From CAZJQD01 sp964548165 [NCBI: uncultured bacterium] (GTDB lineage Bacteria > UBA8481), in the NCBI GenBank assembly GCA_964548165.1, contig CAZJQD010000050.1, forward strand, positions 1-7,884: a stretch of 7,884 bases of DNA, read 5' to 3'. Shown here in pieces: positions 1 to 6,317 of the stretch. The position numbers and the translations under genes are program-made. Numbering within the stretch: the stretch's first letter is position 1; each line of letters starts with the position of its first letter. The notes under the pieces were generated by a model that saw nothing but the letters and a program-made list of their open reading frames with translations, did not search any database and was not told the origin of the DNA.

Positions 1-735
1 GGTTCCGGCAAGTCCACGACGCTGGCGGCCATGATGGACCTTGTCAATGCCACCCGCCCCGACCACATCATCACGATCGAGGACCCGATCGAGTTCGTGC
101 ACCCGAACAAGAAGTGCCTCGTGAACCAGCGCGAGATCGGCGTCCACTCCAAGTCGTTCAAGGCCGCCCTGAAGGCCGCCCTCCGCGAGGACCCCGACAT
201 CGTGCTGGTTGGCGAGATGCGCGACCTCGAGACGATCGCGATCGCGATCGAGACCGCGGAGACCGGGCACCTCGTCTTCGGCACGCTCCACACGACCACC
301 GCGCCCTCGACGGTCGACCGGATCATCGACCAGTTCCCCGCCGACCGGCAGAACCAGGTCCGCATGATGCTCTCGGAGTCCCTCAAGGGCGTCATCTCGC
401 AGACGCTCCTCAAGAAGAAGGCCGGGGGCCGGGCGGCGGCGCTGGAGATCCTGATCGGAGCCTCGTCGATCTCGAACCTCATCCGCGAGGGCAAGACGTT
501 CCAGATTCCTTCCGTGATGCAGACCTCGTCGAACATCGGCATGCAGACGCTCAATGACGCCATCATGCACTTCGTCCGCAAGCGCATGGTGGAACCCCTG
601 GAGGCCTACATGAAGGCGGTGGACAAGGCGGGAATGCTGACCAACCTCGAGGAGGCCGGCATCAAGCTCGACCTCGCCAAGATCGCCGAGAACGCCAAGA
701 AGAAGTCGGAAGAGGACGATCCCTGGCAGGAGTAG
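1..735 (+). CDS. pilT: Type IV pilus retraction ATPase, PilT family (5' truncated)
   Basis: This is a cytoplasmic hexameric ATPase of the PilT/GspE family that powers type IV pilus disassembly and so twitching motility. The window opens inside the Walker A motif (GSGKST, visible residues 1-6), so the N-terminal PAS-like half is missing; 244 residues remain and the frame is open from base 1. Visible in order are the Asp box (TIEDPIEFVH, 25-34), the Walker B motif with its glutamate (DIVLVGEMRD, 66-75, E72), the His box (TGHLVFGTLHTT, 88-99, H90 and H97), and the PilT-type motif NLIREGKTFQI near 157-167. That last motif and the retained His box favour PilT over PilB or GspE; a PilU-like paralogue is less likely but possible. 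The C-terminus is a charged tail ending in DDPWQE. The unknown gene at 770 follows after 34 nt on the same strand, suggesting co-transcription. Confidence 0.93.
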   Translation, partial: GSGKSTTLAAMMDLVNATRPDHIITIEDPIEFVHPNKKCLVNQREIGVHSKSFKAALKAALREDPDIVLVGEMRDLETIAIAIETAETGHLVFGTLHTTTAPSTVDRIIDQFPADRQNQVRMMLSESLKGVISQTLLKKKAGGRAAALEILIGASSISNLIREGKTFQIPSVMQTSSNIGMQTLNDAIMHFVRKRMVEPLEAYMKAVDKAGMLTNLEEAGIKLDLAKIAENAKKKSEEDDPWQE

Positions 736-769
736 CTGACGACGGGCCGCGAGCCGGAAAGGGCCAACG

Positions 770-1297
770 ATGACGGAGGATCTCAGGGTTCCCAAGATCG
801 AGGTGACCGTCCGGATGGCGATGATGGACGGCGAGATGTGGGAGGGTGCCCTCTCGCTCGCCCCGCTCTCCGCCCGCCACCAGGGTTCCGAGCAGGTGAT
901 GGATCTCCTCCAGCACAAGGATCCCTACCTGCCCGTGCACGTCACCGGCGCCGGCTGGCGCCTGCTCCACAAGAAGCGCATCGTCCTGGTCGCCGTCGAC
1001 CGCGCCCGCGGGCTCAAGGAACTCGACCCGGCCGGCATCCTGGAGAAGGCGGGGCGGCAGACCCTGGTCCGCGTGCGCCTGACGACGGGCGAGACCCTGC
1101 AGGGGTATTGCCCCGTTCTTCCCGAGGGCGGCCACGCTGTCCGCCTCCTCGACTGGATCAACGAGCAGGAGAACTTTTTTCCGCTCCTCGAGGGCGACAC
1201 CCTGAGCTACATCAACCACGCCGCCGTAGCGTGGATCGAGGAGGAGAGGGAAACGAAACACCGAGACACGGAGACACGGAGAAATCCGAACCCGTAA
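770..1297 (+). CDS. Unknown protein with a duplicated small beta-rich unit
   Basis: A 175-residue soluble protein with no signal peptide or membrane segment; I cannot assign a function. The ATG is preceded by AAAGGG with 6 nt spacing, and the gene lies 34 nt after pilT. Residues 10-77 and 97-157 look like two copies of one unit. Both begin with alternating hydrophobic residues (VTVRM, VRVRL), then have a GE...G turn (GEMWEG, GETLQG), a helix-like stretch with a double leucine (VMDLLQ, VRLLDW), an aromatic-Leu/Phe-Pro step (PYLP, NFFP) and a final hydrophobic strand after a His (LLHKKRIVLVAV, YINHAAVAWIE). The pattern recalls small beta-barrel families such as DUF6812, from memory only. Residues 163-175 (starting KHRDTETRR) lie in the repeat at 1256 and are probably an acquired tail; the natural end may be near residue 161. 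The pilT linkage could mean a pilus-related role, but that is an inference. Confidence 0.75.
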   Translation: MTEDLRVPKIEVTVRMAMMDGEMWEGALSLAPLSARHQGSEQVMDLLQHKDPYLPVHVTGAGWRLLHKKRIVLVAVDRARGLKELDPAGILEKAGRQTLVRVRLTTGETLQGYCPVLPEGGHAVRLLDWINEQENFFPLLEGDTLSYINHAAVAWIEEERETKHRDTETRRNPNP

Positions 1298-1414
1298 AGA
1301 GAACCGTAACCGGCACTCACTTGACGCGCCCCCGCTACCCACTGTGCTAGATACCCTGGGTTCTCCCGGCAACTCCGTTTTTGACGTTCCCCGTGTTTCG
1401 GCGGCTCCGTGTTT
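1255..1414. repeat. Imperfect inverted repeat with an 8-bp internal period
   Basis: The left arm at 1256-1279 reads as three octamers, AAACACCG, AGACACGG and AGACACGG. The right arm at 1391-1414, read on the minus strand, gives AAACACGG, AGCCGCCG and AAACACGG. The arms match at 19 of 24 positions. On the right side the octamer CCGTKTTT recurs at 1375, 1391 and 1407, exactly 16 bp apart. The arms are separated by 111 bp with no gene. The left arm codes the tail of the unknown protein; the right arm stops 8 bp before the serC stop codon on the opposite strand. Similar GAGACACGG tracts, translated as HRDTE-type tails, are from memory common in environmental bacterial genomes, so this may be one copy of a dispersed repeat family. 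Mobility is not shown here. Confidence 0.6.
1356..1382 (+). terminator. Weak terminator-like hairpin and T-run after the unknown gene
   Basis: CTGGG (1356-1360) can pair with CCCGG (1365-1369) around a TTCT loop, with one G-U pair. A run of five T follows at 1378-1382, but 8 nt after the stem, which is far for a standard intrinsic terminator. It lies between two convergent genes, where termination is expected. Weak candidate. Confidence 0.25.
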
Positions 1415-1422
1415 AATCGAAC

Positions 1423-2508
1423 CTACGAATTCGCCTTCTGGAACTTCTCCAGGAACTCGACGAACTTCTCGACGCCTTCCAGCGGGAACGCGTTGTAGAT
1501 CGAGGCGCGGCACCCGCCGACGGATCGGTGGCCCTTGAGCCCGAGGAAGCCCGCGGCCTTGGCCTCCTTGATCATCTTCTCCTCGAGCTCCTCGGTGGTG
1601 AGGCGCCAGCAGACGTTCATCCGGGAACGCGACGCCTTGTCGGCCGTGCCGCGGTAGAAGCCGCCGGAGCCGTCAATGGCCTGGTAAAGGAGCGCGGCCT
1701 TCTTCTCGTTGACCTGCTCCATGGCCGCCAGGCCGCCGTTCTTGAGGAGCCACTTCATGACGAGATCGATGAGGTAGATGCCCCAGGTGTTCGGGGTGTT
1801 GTAGAGCGAGGGCTCCTTCGCGTGCGTCGAATACTTCAGCATCGTCGTCAGGTTCTTCTCGCCCTTCTCGATGAGGTCGTTGCGGATGATGACGACGGTG
1901 ACACCGGACGGGCCGATGTTCTTCTGGGCGCCGGCATAGATGAACGCGAACTTCGAGCAGTCGAAGCGGCGGCTGACGAAATCCGAGGACATGTCGGCGA
2001 CCAAGGGAACGGATCCGGTGTCGGGGAAGGACGGAAACTGGATGCCGCCGATCGTCTCGTTGGTGGTGATGTGGACGTACTTCGCGTCGGGCGTCAGCTT
2101 GAGCGACGACAGCGCGGGGATGTAGTTGAACCCCTTGTCCTCGGAGCTGGCCGCGACGTTGACCTTGCCGAAGAGCTTGGCCTCCTTGATCGCCTTGGAC
2201 GCCCACTCGCCCGTGTGGACGTAGTCGGCCGTCCCGCCCTGGAGAAAGTTCATCGGGATCATGCCGAACTGCAGGGAGGCGCCCCCCTGCAGGAAGAGCA
2301 CGGTGTAGTTATCCGGGATGCCGATGACCTTCTTCATCCCGGCTTCCGCCGACTTGATGATGGCATCGAAGGCCTTGTCGCGGTGGCTGATCTCCATGAC
2401 CGAGAGCCCGATGCCGGGAAGCGCCAGGAGCTCTTTCTGCGCCTGCTCCATCACCTCGTACGGGAGGATGGCCGGGCCGGCGAACATGTTGAAGGGACGG
2501 GTGGTCAT
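1423..2508 (-). CDS. serC: Phosphoserine aminotransferase
   Basis: This PLP-dependent class V aminotransferase converts 3-phosphohydroxypyruvate plus glutamate to phosphoserine plus 2-oxoglutarate (EC 2.6.1.52), the second step of serine biosynthesis; it often also serves pyridoxal phosphate synthesis. The protein has 361 residues, the usual length. Visible are the N-terminal FAGPAILP (9-16), SHR at 41-43, the cofactor phosphate loop GGAS (75-78), W102 which stacks on the ring, T152 in TNETIGG, D172, and the Schiff-base lysine K196 in AGAQKNIGPSG. The C-terminal signature GHRSVGGCRASIYNAFP carries Cys where Met or Leu is common, which is harmless. The start at 2508 is chosen because AAAGGAG lies 9 nt upstream and MTTRPFNMFAGPA is the family N-terminus; an upstream in-frame start at 2622 would add an unconserved extension. 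It has its own promoter-like sequence and no serA next to it. The gene is convergent with the unknown gene at 770. Confidence 0.96.
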   Translation of the reverse strand: MTTRPFNMFAGPAILPYEVMEQAQKELLALPGIGLSVMEISHRDKAFDAIIKSAEAGMKKVIGIPDNYTVLFLQGGASLQFGMIPMNFLQGGTADYVHTGEWASKAIKEAKLFGKVNVAASSEDKGFNYIPALSSLKLTPDAKYVHITTNETIGGIQFPSFPDTGSVPLVADMSSDFVSRRFDCSKFAFIYAGAQKNIGPSGVTVVIIRNDLIEKGEKNLTTMLKYSTHAKEPSLYNTPNTWGIYLIDLVMKWLLKNGGLAAMEQVNEKKAALLYQAIDGSGGFYRGTADKASRSRMNVCWRLTTEELEEKMIKEAKAAGFLGLKGHRSVGGCRASIYNAFPLEGVEKFVEFLEKFQKANS

Positions 2509-2515
2509 GGGGTGT

Positions 2516-2522
2516 TGCTCCT
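2516..2522 (-). promoter_or_regulatory. Strong ribosome binding site of serC
   Basis: On the minus strand AAAGGAG precedes the serC ATG (2508) by about 9 nt. This near-consensus Shine-Dalgarno decides the start and excludes the longer reading frame. It contrasts with the kinase and OmpA genes, which lack a well-placed one. Confidence 0.8.
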
Positions 2523-2559
2523 TTCCAGTTGCGGCGCTTCGCAATCTCGCGCCACGGGA

Positions 2560-2588
2560 AGAATACCCAAGGACGAACGGCAAGTGAA
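2560..2588 (-). promoter_or_regulatory. Putative sigma70-type promoter of serC
   Basis: Read on the minus strand, TTCACT (2588-2583) and TATTCT (2565-2560) are separated by 17 bp; each matches the consensus at 4 of 6 positions. The predicted start near 2553 gives a leader of about 45 nt that holds the serC Shine-Dalgarno. The -10 sits in GGGTATTCT, the same 9-mer found at the -10 of the OmpA-like gene, which supports a real element. Both hexamers are moderate, so this stays a prediction. Confidence 0.4.
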
Positions 2589-2621
2589 GAAGGTAACGAA
2601 CCTCCCCGGGGAGATCACGCA

Positions 2622-2639
2622 CCGCCCACGGCAGGGCGG
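2622..2639 (-). terminator. GC hairpin downstream of the OmpA-like gene
   Basis: CCGCCC (2622-2627) and GGGCGG (2634-2639) form a perfect 6-bp stem with a 6-nt loop, 24-41 nt past the stop codon of the OmpA-like gene. No T-run follows on the minus strand. A perfect 12-bp palindrome, CTCCCCGGGGAG (2602-2613), comes next. The structure could stabilise a 3' end or help termination, but it is not a classical intrinsic terminator. Confidence 0.3.
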
Positions 2640-2663
2640 GTCAGAGCGCTCCGGCGATCGGGA

Positions 2664-3716
2664 TCAGGGATTCTGAAGGAGGAGGATCTCCGCGCGACGG
2701 TTTCGCGCCCGCCCCTCGGGATTGTCCCCTCCACGGACCCGCTCGTTGGGCGCAATCGGCTCCGCCTCACCCCGCGACTCCGTCTGGATGCGCAGGGGAT
2801 TCACGCCATGCTGTCCCGCAAGCCAGGTGCGAACCGATTCGGCGCGCGCCGCGCCGAGCTGCCTATTGTAGCGTTCACCGCCGCGAGCGTCGGTGTGCCC
2901 GATGACGCGCACCACGAGGGATGCATCCTCCCTCAGGGACCGAGCGACCTCCGCGAGAGCGGCTATATCCGGTTCCAGCAGCACCGACTGATCGAAGTCG
3001 AAATGCACGACGACGGGCGATGCCGGCATCGGCTGGGCAGGGGGAGCCGGCGGGATCGAGGACGCCAGCATCATGGTCACGGTGGCGCTCGCCCGCGCGC
3101 TCGCGCGTTCGCCCCGGGCCTCAATCTCGTAGCGACGCGGGCCGTCGGGACGCACGAGCATCTGTCCCTCCGCGTCGACTCGGCGGCCATCAAGCATCAC
3201 GGCCACGGCGTCACGCGCGCTCCAGATGAGCAGGACCGTGTCGCCGGGCTGGATGCGATCCGGCACGGCATAGAACCGGACGACAGGCGGCTCCGGCGGC
3301 GACGTGATGCGAAGCGTGGCCGTGCGCTCCGCGCGACCGGCTTCGCCGAGACCCTCGATCACGTAGTTCGTCGTCGAGGCGGGCGAGACCGGAATGTCGC
3401 CGAACGGCGCGATCTCTTCCCCGTTCAGGAGCACCCGGCGGGCGAAACGGACAACCCAGCGAAGCCGCGCCGTCTGCCCACGCTCCACCTCGGCAGGCTC
3501 CACCGTGACCGTGATCTCGGGCGGCGGCAGGGGTTCGGGGACCCGTCGGACGGCGTGCGGTTGAAGGGTTCCCGGGGACCGGTAGGGCTGTTCGGCGCGC
3601 ACCGGCAACCCGGAGGTGACGAGGAGCAGACTGGCCAGCCCCAGGAAAAGGAGCCGCGGGGCGGAGAACGGACGACGCGAGGGGGTGACCAGCGGGAAAA
3701 CCGAAGCGAGGGCCAT
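2664..3716 (-). CDS. Secreted Ig-like/OmpA-domain envelope protein
   Basis: A 350-residue exported protein that probably links the outer envelope to peptidoglycan. An unusually long N-terminal region with basic residues (R14, R15, R21) leads into a hydrophobic core at 22-37, with a plausible signal peptidase I site after VRA (41). A proline-rich stretch (60-66) follows. Next come two Ig-like repeats, about 67-137 and 144-214, both with the pattern P..(V/I)..G(Q/D)T..L.W and ending in strands such as TTNYVIEG and RRYEIEA. A second proline-rich linker (222-234) precedes the OmpA C-terminal domain (235-347). This domain begins VVHFDFDQS and contains GHTDARGG and the LGAARAESV helix; D276 and R291 align with the residues that bind diaminopimelate in OmpA proteins. 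RNRRAEILL closes it. There is no beta-barrel and no lipobox cysteine, so it is probably periplasmic. The start has no spaced Shine-Dalgarno; a promoter lies directly upstream. Confidence 0.88.
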   Translation of the reverse strand: MALASVFPLVTPSRRPFSAPRLLFLGLASLLLVTSGLPVRAEQPYRSPGTLQPHAVRRVPEPLPPPEITVTVEPAEVERGQTARLRWVVRFARRVLLNGEEIAPFGDIPVSPASTTNYVIEGLGEAGRAERTATLRITSPPEPPVVRFYAVPDRIQPGDTVLLIWSARDAVAVMLDGRRVDAEGQMLVRPDGPRRYEIEARGERASARASATVTMMLASSIPPAPPAQPMPASPVVVHFDFDQSVLLEPDIAALAEVARSLREDASLVVRVIGHTDARGGERYNRQLGAARAESVRTWLAGQHGVNPLRIQTESRGEAEPIAPNERVRGGDNPEGRARNRRAEILLLQNP

Positions 3717-3726
3717 GGCTCCATTG

Positions 3727-3754
3727 AGAATACCCCTTTGGCCTGAGGGGTCAA
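3727..3754 (-). promoter_or_regulatory. Putative sigma70-type promoter of the OmpA-like gene
   Basis: On the minus strand TTGACC (3754-3749, 5 of 6 consensus) and TATTCT (3732-3727, 4 of 6) are 16 bp apart. The predicted start is near 3720, only about 4 nt before the ATG at 3716, which implies a nearly leaderless mRNA. The GGGTATTCT context matches the serC promoter. Confidence 0.5.
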
Positions 3755-3782
3755 GCCATCGGCGCTGGTCCGAGAAGGATAA

Positions 3783-3801
3783 CCGGCCCCGGGGTGGCCG
3801 G
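3783..3801. other. GC-only inverted repeat in the divergent intergenic region
   Basis: CCGGCC (3783-3788) and GGCCGG (3796-3801) form a 6-bp stem around 7 nt, within the 188-bp region between the divergent OmpA-like and kinase genes. It lies upstream of both predicted promoters and could bind a regulator. Such short GC palindromes are frequent by chance in DNA of this composition. Confidence 0.2.
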
Positions 3802-3889
3802 GGAGATCACATCGACGCGTGGCGAGCCCCCGGGCCGCGGGAAGAACAGGCGAAAAGAGCGACGCCGGCCAGCAAATACCACCTCATAG

Positions 3890-3898
3890 TGCTAGAAT
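3890..3898 (+). promoter_or_regulatory. Extended -10 promoter of the hybrid kinase gene
   Basis: TGCTAGAAT is an extended -10 element (TGn plus TAGAAT, 5 of 6 consensus). No good -35 is visible 16-18 bp upstream, which is tolerable for an extended -10. The expected start, 7 nt after the hexamer, falls on base 3905, the G of the proposed GTG start codon. Confidence 0.45.
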
Positions 3899-3904
3899 GG
3901 GGTC

Positions 3905-6187
3905 GTGGGATCCGCCGGTCACACACTCCGCCAGGGCGCCGCACGCGGCGTGCCATGGTGGCGAACGATTCCGGTCACTGCCTCGCTCTTGATCGGCGCC
4001 TTCAGCTTCGCCTTCACGCTCCTCGTGGCCGCCCTGGAGGCGAGGCCTCTCCTTGCCGCCTTGCAGGAAGCGCTCGCGCTCGCGCTCCTCGTGGCCACCG
4101 CCGCCTCCTTGCTCCTGGTCCGCCTTTCACGCCGGCTCTGCGCGATGCGGGACGTCATCGAGCAATTCTCCGCCGGCGACAGCAACGCCCGGGTACTGGA
4201 ATCCCGATCCACGAACGAGCTGGAGTCGACCGTCTCCGGGCTCAACCGCATGATGGAGACGGTCGTCTTCGGCATGCAGGCCCGATCCCGGGCCGAGATG
4301 TCCCTGCGCCAGGGCGAGGAACGCTTCCGCAGGATCTTCGACGAGGCCGCCACGGGGCTGCTTCTCGTCGACTCCCAGGGAAAGATCACGAGGGTCAACA
4401 GGGCCTTCGCCCGCCTGCTCGGGCGCGAAGCCGGGGACCTCCTCGGTCAATCCCTGGAATCATTCGCGGCGGAGGGGCTGAGCGACTCCGAGTCGCTCCT
4501 GATGCTCGACCTGAAGGCCGGCCGGGTGGAGTCCGCGCACATGGAGAGGCGGCTCCGCCACCGGCAGGGACGCATCGTCTGGGCGGAGATGTCCATTGCC
4601 CCGCTGGCCGACCAGGACGACGCCGGCACGCTCATCTACCAGGTCCAGGACACGACCTCGCGCCGGGACGCGCAACGCGCCCTGGACGAGACGCTCGAGC
4701 TGAACCAGAAGATCATCGACTCCGCCTCCCCTGCCATCCTCGCGTTCCGCTCGAACGGCGCCTGCATCTTCGCCAGCGAGAACGCGGCACGCATCTTCCG
4801 CGAATCGACCTCCCTGCTCCTGGGGCGCAACTTCCGGTCGTGGCCACCCTGGACCGATGCGGGGCTCGTTCGAGAGGCGGAATGGGTGCTCTCCCGCGGA
4901 GGTTCCCGCAGGTTCTCGGCGGAACTGAATCTGGCAGGCCAGCGGTTGGATCTCGACTGCGTCCTCAGCACCTTCCAGCGCAATGGCGAGACACATCTGC
5001 TGGTCATGGCCGAGGACGCCACGGCCCGTCGCCGGGCCGAGTTTGCCCTATTGGATGCGGAGAAGCAGGCCACGATCGGGCAGTTGTCCGCAGGCGTCGC
5101 CCACGAGTTCAACAATATCCTCGCCATCCTCCAGACCCAGCTCCAGCTGCTGCGGAACCGGCCCGAGCTCTCGACGGATCCCGCGATCACGTCAACCCTC
5201 TCCACCCTGGCCGAGCAGATCACGCGCGGCGGCGCCATCGTCCGGGGCTTGATGACCCTGGCTCGTCCCCGCTCGGCCCAGAAGGTCATGAGGGACGCGG
5301 CGGACATCGCCCGGGACGTGCTGGTACTGCAACGCCATCAGCTCGAGACGGAGAGCATCAGCCTCTCCACGGACCTGGCCCCCGATCTCCTGGTGGAGAC
5401 CGACTCCTCTCAAATTCACCAGGTGCTCCTGACGCTCATCCTGAGGGCGAGGAATGCGATGGCACAGCGCCAGAGCGGGCGCCTGGGTATCCGCGTAGCG
5501 CATAGCGGCAAGGAAGCTCTCTTCGAGGTCGCGGACAACGGAGGGGTGATCGGTCCCTTGCCGCAGGTATTCGAGGACGGGCCTCTCAGCGCGGCGAGCG
5601 AGCGATCCAGCGCCGAACCTGGACTCGCCATGTGCCAGCGCGTGGTCACGGCCCATGGCGGCCGCCTCTACCTGAGAAGCGGTGGCGACGGCTCCACGGT
5701 CTCCTTCACGCTGCCGCTGACCTCGGCCGACACGAGGGCGAGGCACCCGGAATCGGCGGATCCCATCCCGAGCGAGTCCCTCGCGGCGGCCGCGCGTAGC
5801 GCTACTCCCGTGCTCGAGCGCATCCTGATCGTGGACGACGAGGAATCGCTGGCGACCGGCCTCGCCCTATTCCTGCGGCAGCACGGCTATATCGTCGACT
5901 GCTACACGAAGGCCATCGAGGCGGAACGCGCCATGGCGAGCAGCGATTACGCCGCCGCTCTCCTCGACCAGATGATGCCCGGGCGGTCCGGCCTGGACCT
6001 CGCGCGCATGCTCCGGGCGCGGAATCCGGAGATCGCGATCTTCCTGATGACCGGCATGCTCGATCCCGACACGCTCTCGACCGAGGCGAAGGACGTCTCC
6101 ATGATCTCGATCCTGCATAAGCCGTTCGACCTGGCAGACCTCGCGAACAAGGTGGAAGGCGCCCTGGGGACGCGGCGCCGAGCCTAG
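3905..6187 (+). CDS. Membrane hybrid histidine kinase: HAMP-PAS-PAS-HisKA-HATPase-REC
   Basis: A 760-residue inner-membrane signalling protein. Two hydrophobic helices (about 22-44 and 49-72) are joined by only a few residues, so there is no sizeable periplasmic sensor. A HAMP linker (73-125), PAS1 (about 138-255) and PAS2 (about 262-378) follow, so sensing is probably cytoplasmic. HisKA holds the H-box GVAHEFNNI with H400. The HATPase region (about 490-610) is degenerate. The N-box reads LLTLILRARNAM, with T510 and R514 where NtrB-like kinases have Asn. G1 is DNGGVIG (D544 kept, second Gly lost), the F-box is a bare VFEDG, and G2 is AEPGLAM rather than GTGLGLS. The receiver (about 640-757) is complete: D644, D645, phospho-acceptor D688 in LLDQMMPG, T716 and K739. 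The GTG start follows an extended -10; GTG at 3950 is an alternative without a good ribosome binding site. It has no output domain, and no cognate regulator is adjacent. Confidence 0.9.
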   Translation: MGSAGHTLRQGAARGVPWWRTIPVTASLLIGAFSFAFTLLVAALEARPLLAALQEALALALLVATAASLLLVRLSRRLCAMRDVIEQFSAGDSNARVLESRSTNELESTVSGLNRMMETVVFGMQARSRAEMSLRQGEERFRRIFDEAATGLLLVDSQGKITRVNRAFARLLGREAGDLLGQSLESFAAEGLSDSESLLMLDLKAGRVESAHMERRLRHRQGRIVWAEMSIAPLADQDDAGTLIYQVQDTTSRRDAQRALDETLELNQKIIDSASPAILAFRSNGACIFASENAARIFRESTSLLLGRNFRSWPPWTDAGLVREAEWVLSRGGSRRFSAELNLAGQRLDLDCVLSTFQRNGETHLLVMAEDATARRRAEFALLDAEKQATIGQLSAGVAHEFNNILAILQTQLQLLRNRPELSTDPAITSTLSTLAEQITRGGAIVRGLMTLARPRSAQKVMRDAADIARDVLVLQRHQLETESISLSTDLAPDLLVETDSSQIHQVLLTLILRARNAMAQRQSGRLGIRVAHSGKEALFEVADNGGVIGPLPQVFEDGPLSAASERSSAEPGLAMCQRVVTAHGGRLYLRSGGDGSTVSFTLPLTSADTRARHPESADPIPSESLAAAARSATPVLERILIVDDEESLATGLALFLRQHGYIVDCYTKAIEAERAMASSDYAAALLDQMMPGRSGLDLARMLRARNPEIAIFLMTGMLDPDTLSTEAKDVSMISILHKPFDLADLANKVEGALGTRRRA

Positions 6188-6192
6188 ACTCG

Positions 6193-6206
6193 CCGGGAGC
6201 CCCCGG
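6193..6206 (+). terminator. Short hairpin after the kinase gene
   Basis: CCGGG (6193-6197) pairs with CCCGG (6202-6206) around a 4-nt loop, just past the stop codon, and a G-U pair can extend it. The following CGGTCCCTTCT is poor in T, so termination activity is doubtful. Confidence 0.25.
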
Positions 6207-6317
6207 TCGGTCCCTTCTGACCCGCCGGCGCTCAATTTCGCCGCGCGTATGCTGGCGCACGCTTTGAACTCTTGCGTTTCCATCGGGCATCGAGTTTGCT
6301 GAAGGGCAGGTTGAGCC

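Noticed and set aside
232-252. GATCGC-type tandem repeat within pilT.
   Set aside because: It encodes the Ala-Ile alternation just before the conserved ETAETGH segment, so codon use explains it.
1321-1353. Promoter-like TTGACG followed by TGCTAGATA on the plus strand.
   Set aside because: The hexamers are 21 bp apart, too far for sigma70, and no plus-strand gene follows; it points into the 3' end of serC. The shared GTGCTAGA with the kinase promoter is probably chance.
1528-2676. 382-codon open frame opposite serC.
   Set aside because: It is an antisense shadow of a well-conserved aminotransferase; its Asp/Arg/Leu-rich composition is typical of GC-rich antisense frames.
2606-3810. 13-mer CCGGGGAGATCAC present at 2606-2618 and 3798-3810, on both sides of the OmpA-like gene, suggestive of flanking direct repeats.
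   Set aside because: One such 13-mer pair is expected by chance in almost 8 kb of GC-rich DNA, similarity does not extend beyond it, and the enclosed gene shows no mobile signature.
3616-5505. Long open frame (629 codons) on the plus strand across the OmpA-like gene start and the kinase.
   Set aside because: It is an out-of-frame shadow: the sequence is rich in Arg/Gly/Pro without domains, while the overlapping frames encode clear OmpA, PAS, HisKA and REC motifs.
6264-6292. TTGAAC as a possible -35 for the ATP-grasp operon.
   Set aside because: No acceptable -10 lies at 16-18 bp (GCATCG at 17), so no promoter is claimed between 6188 and 6317.
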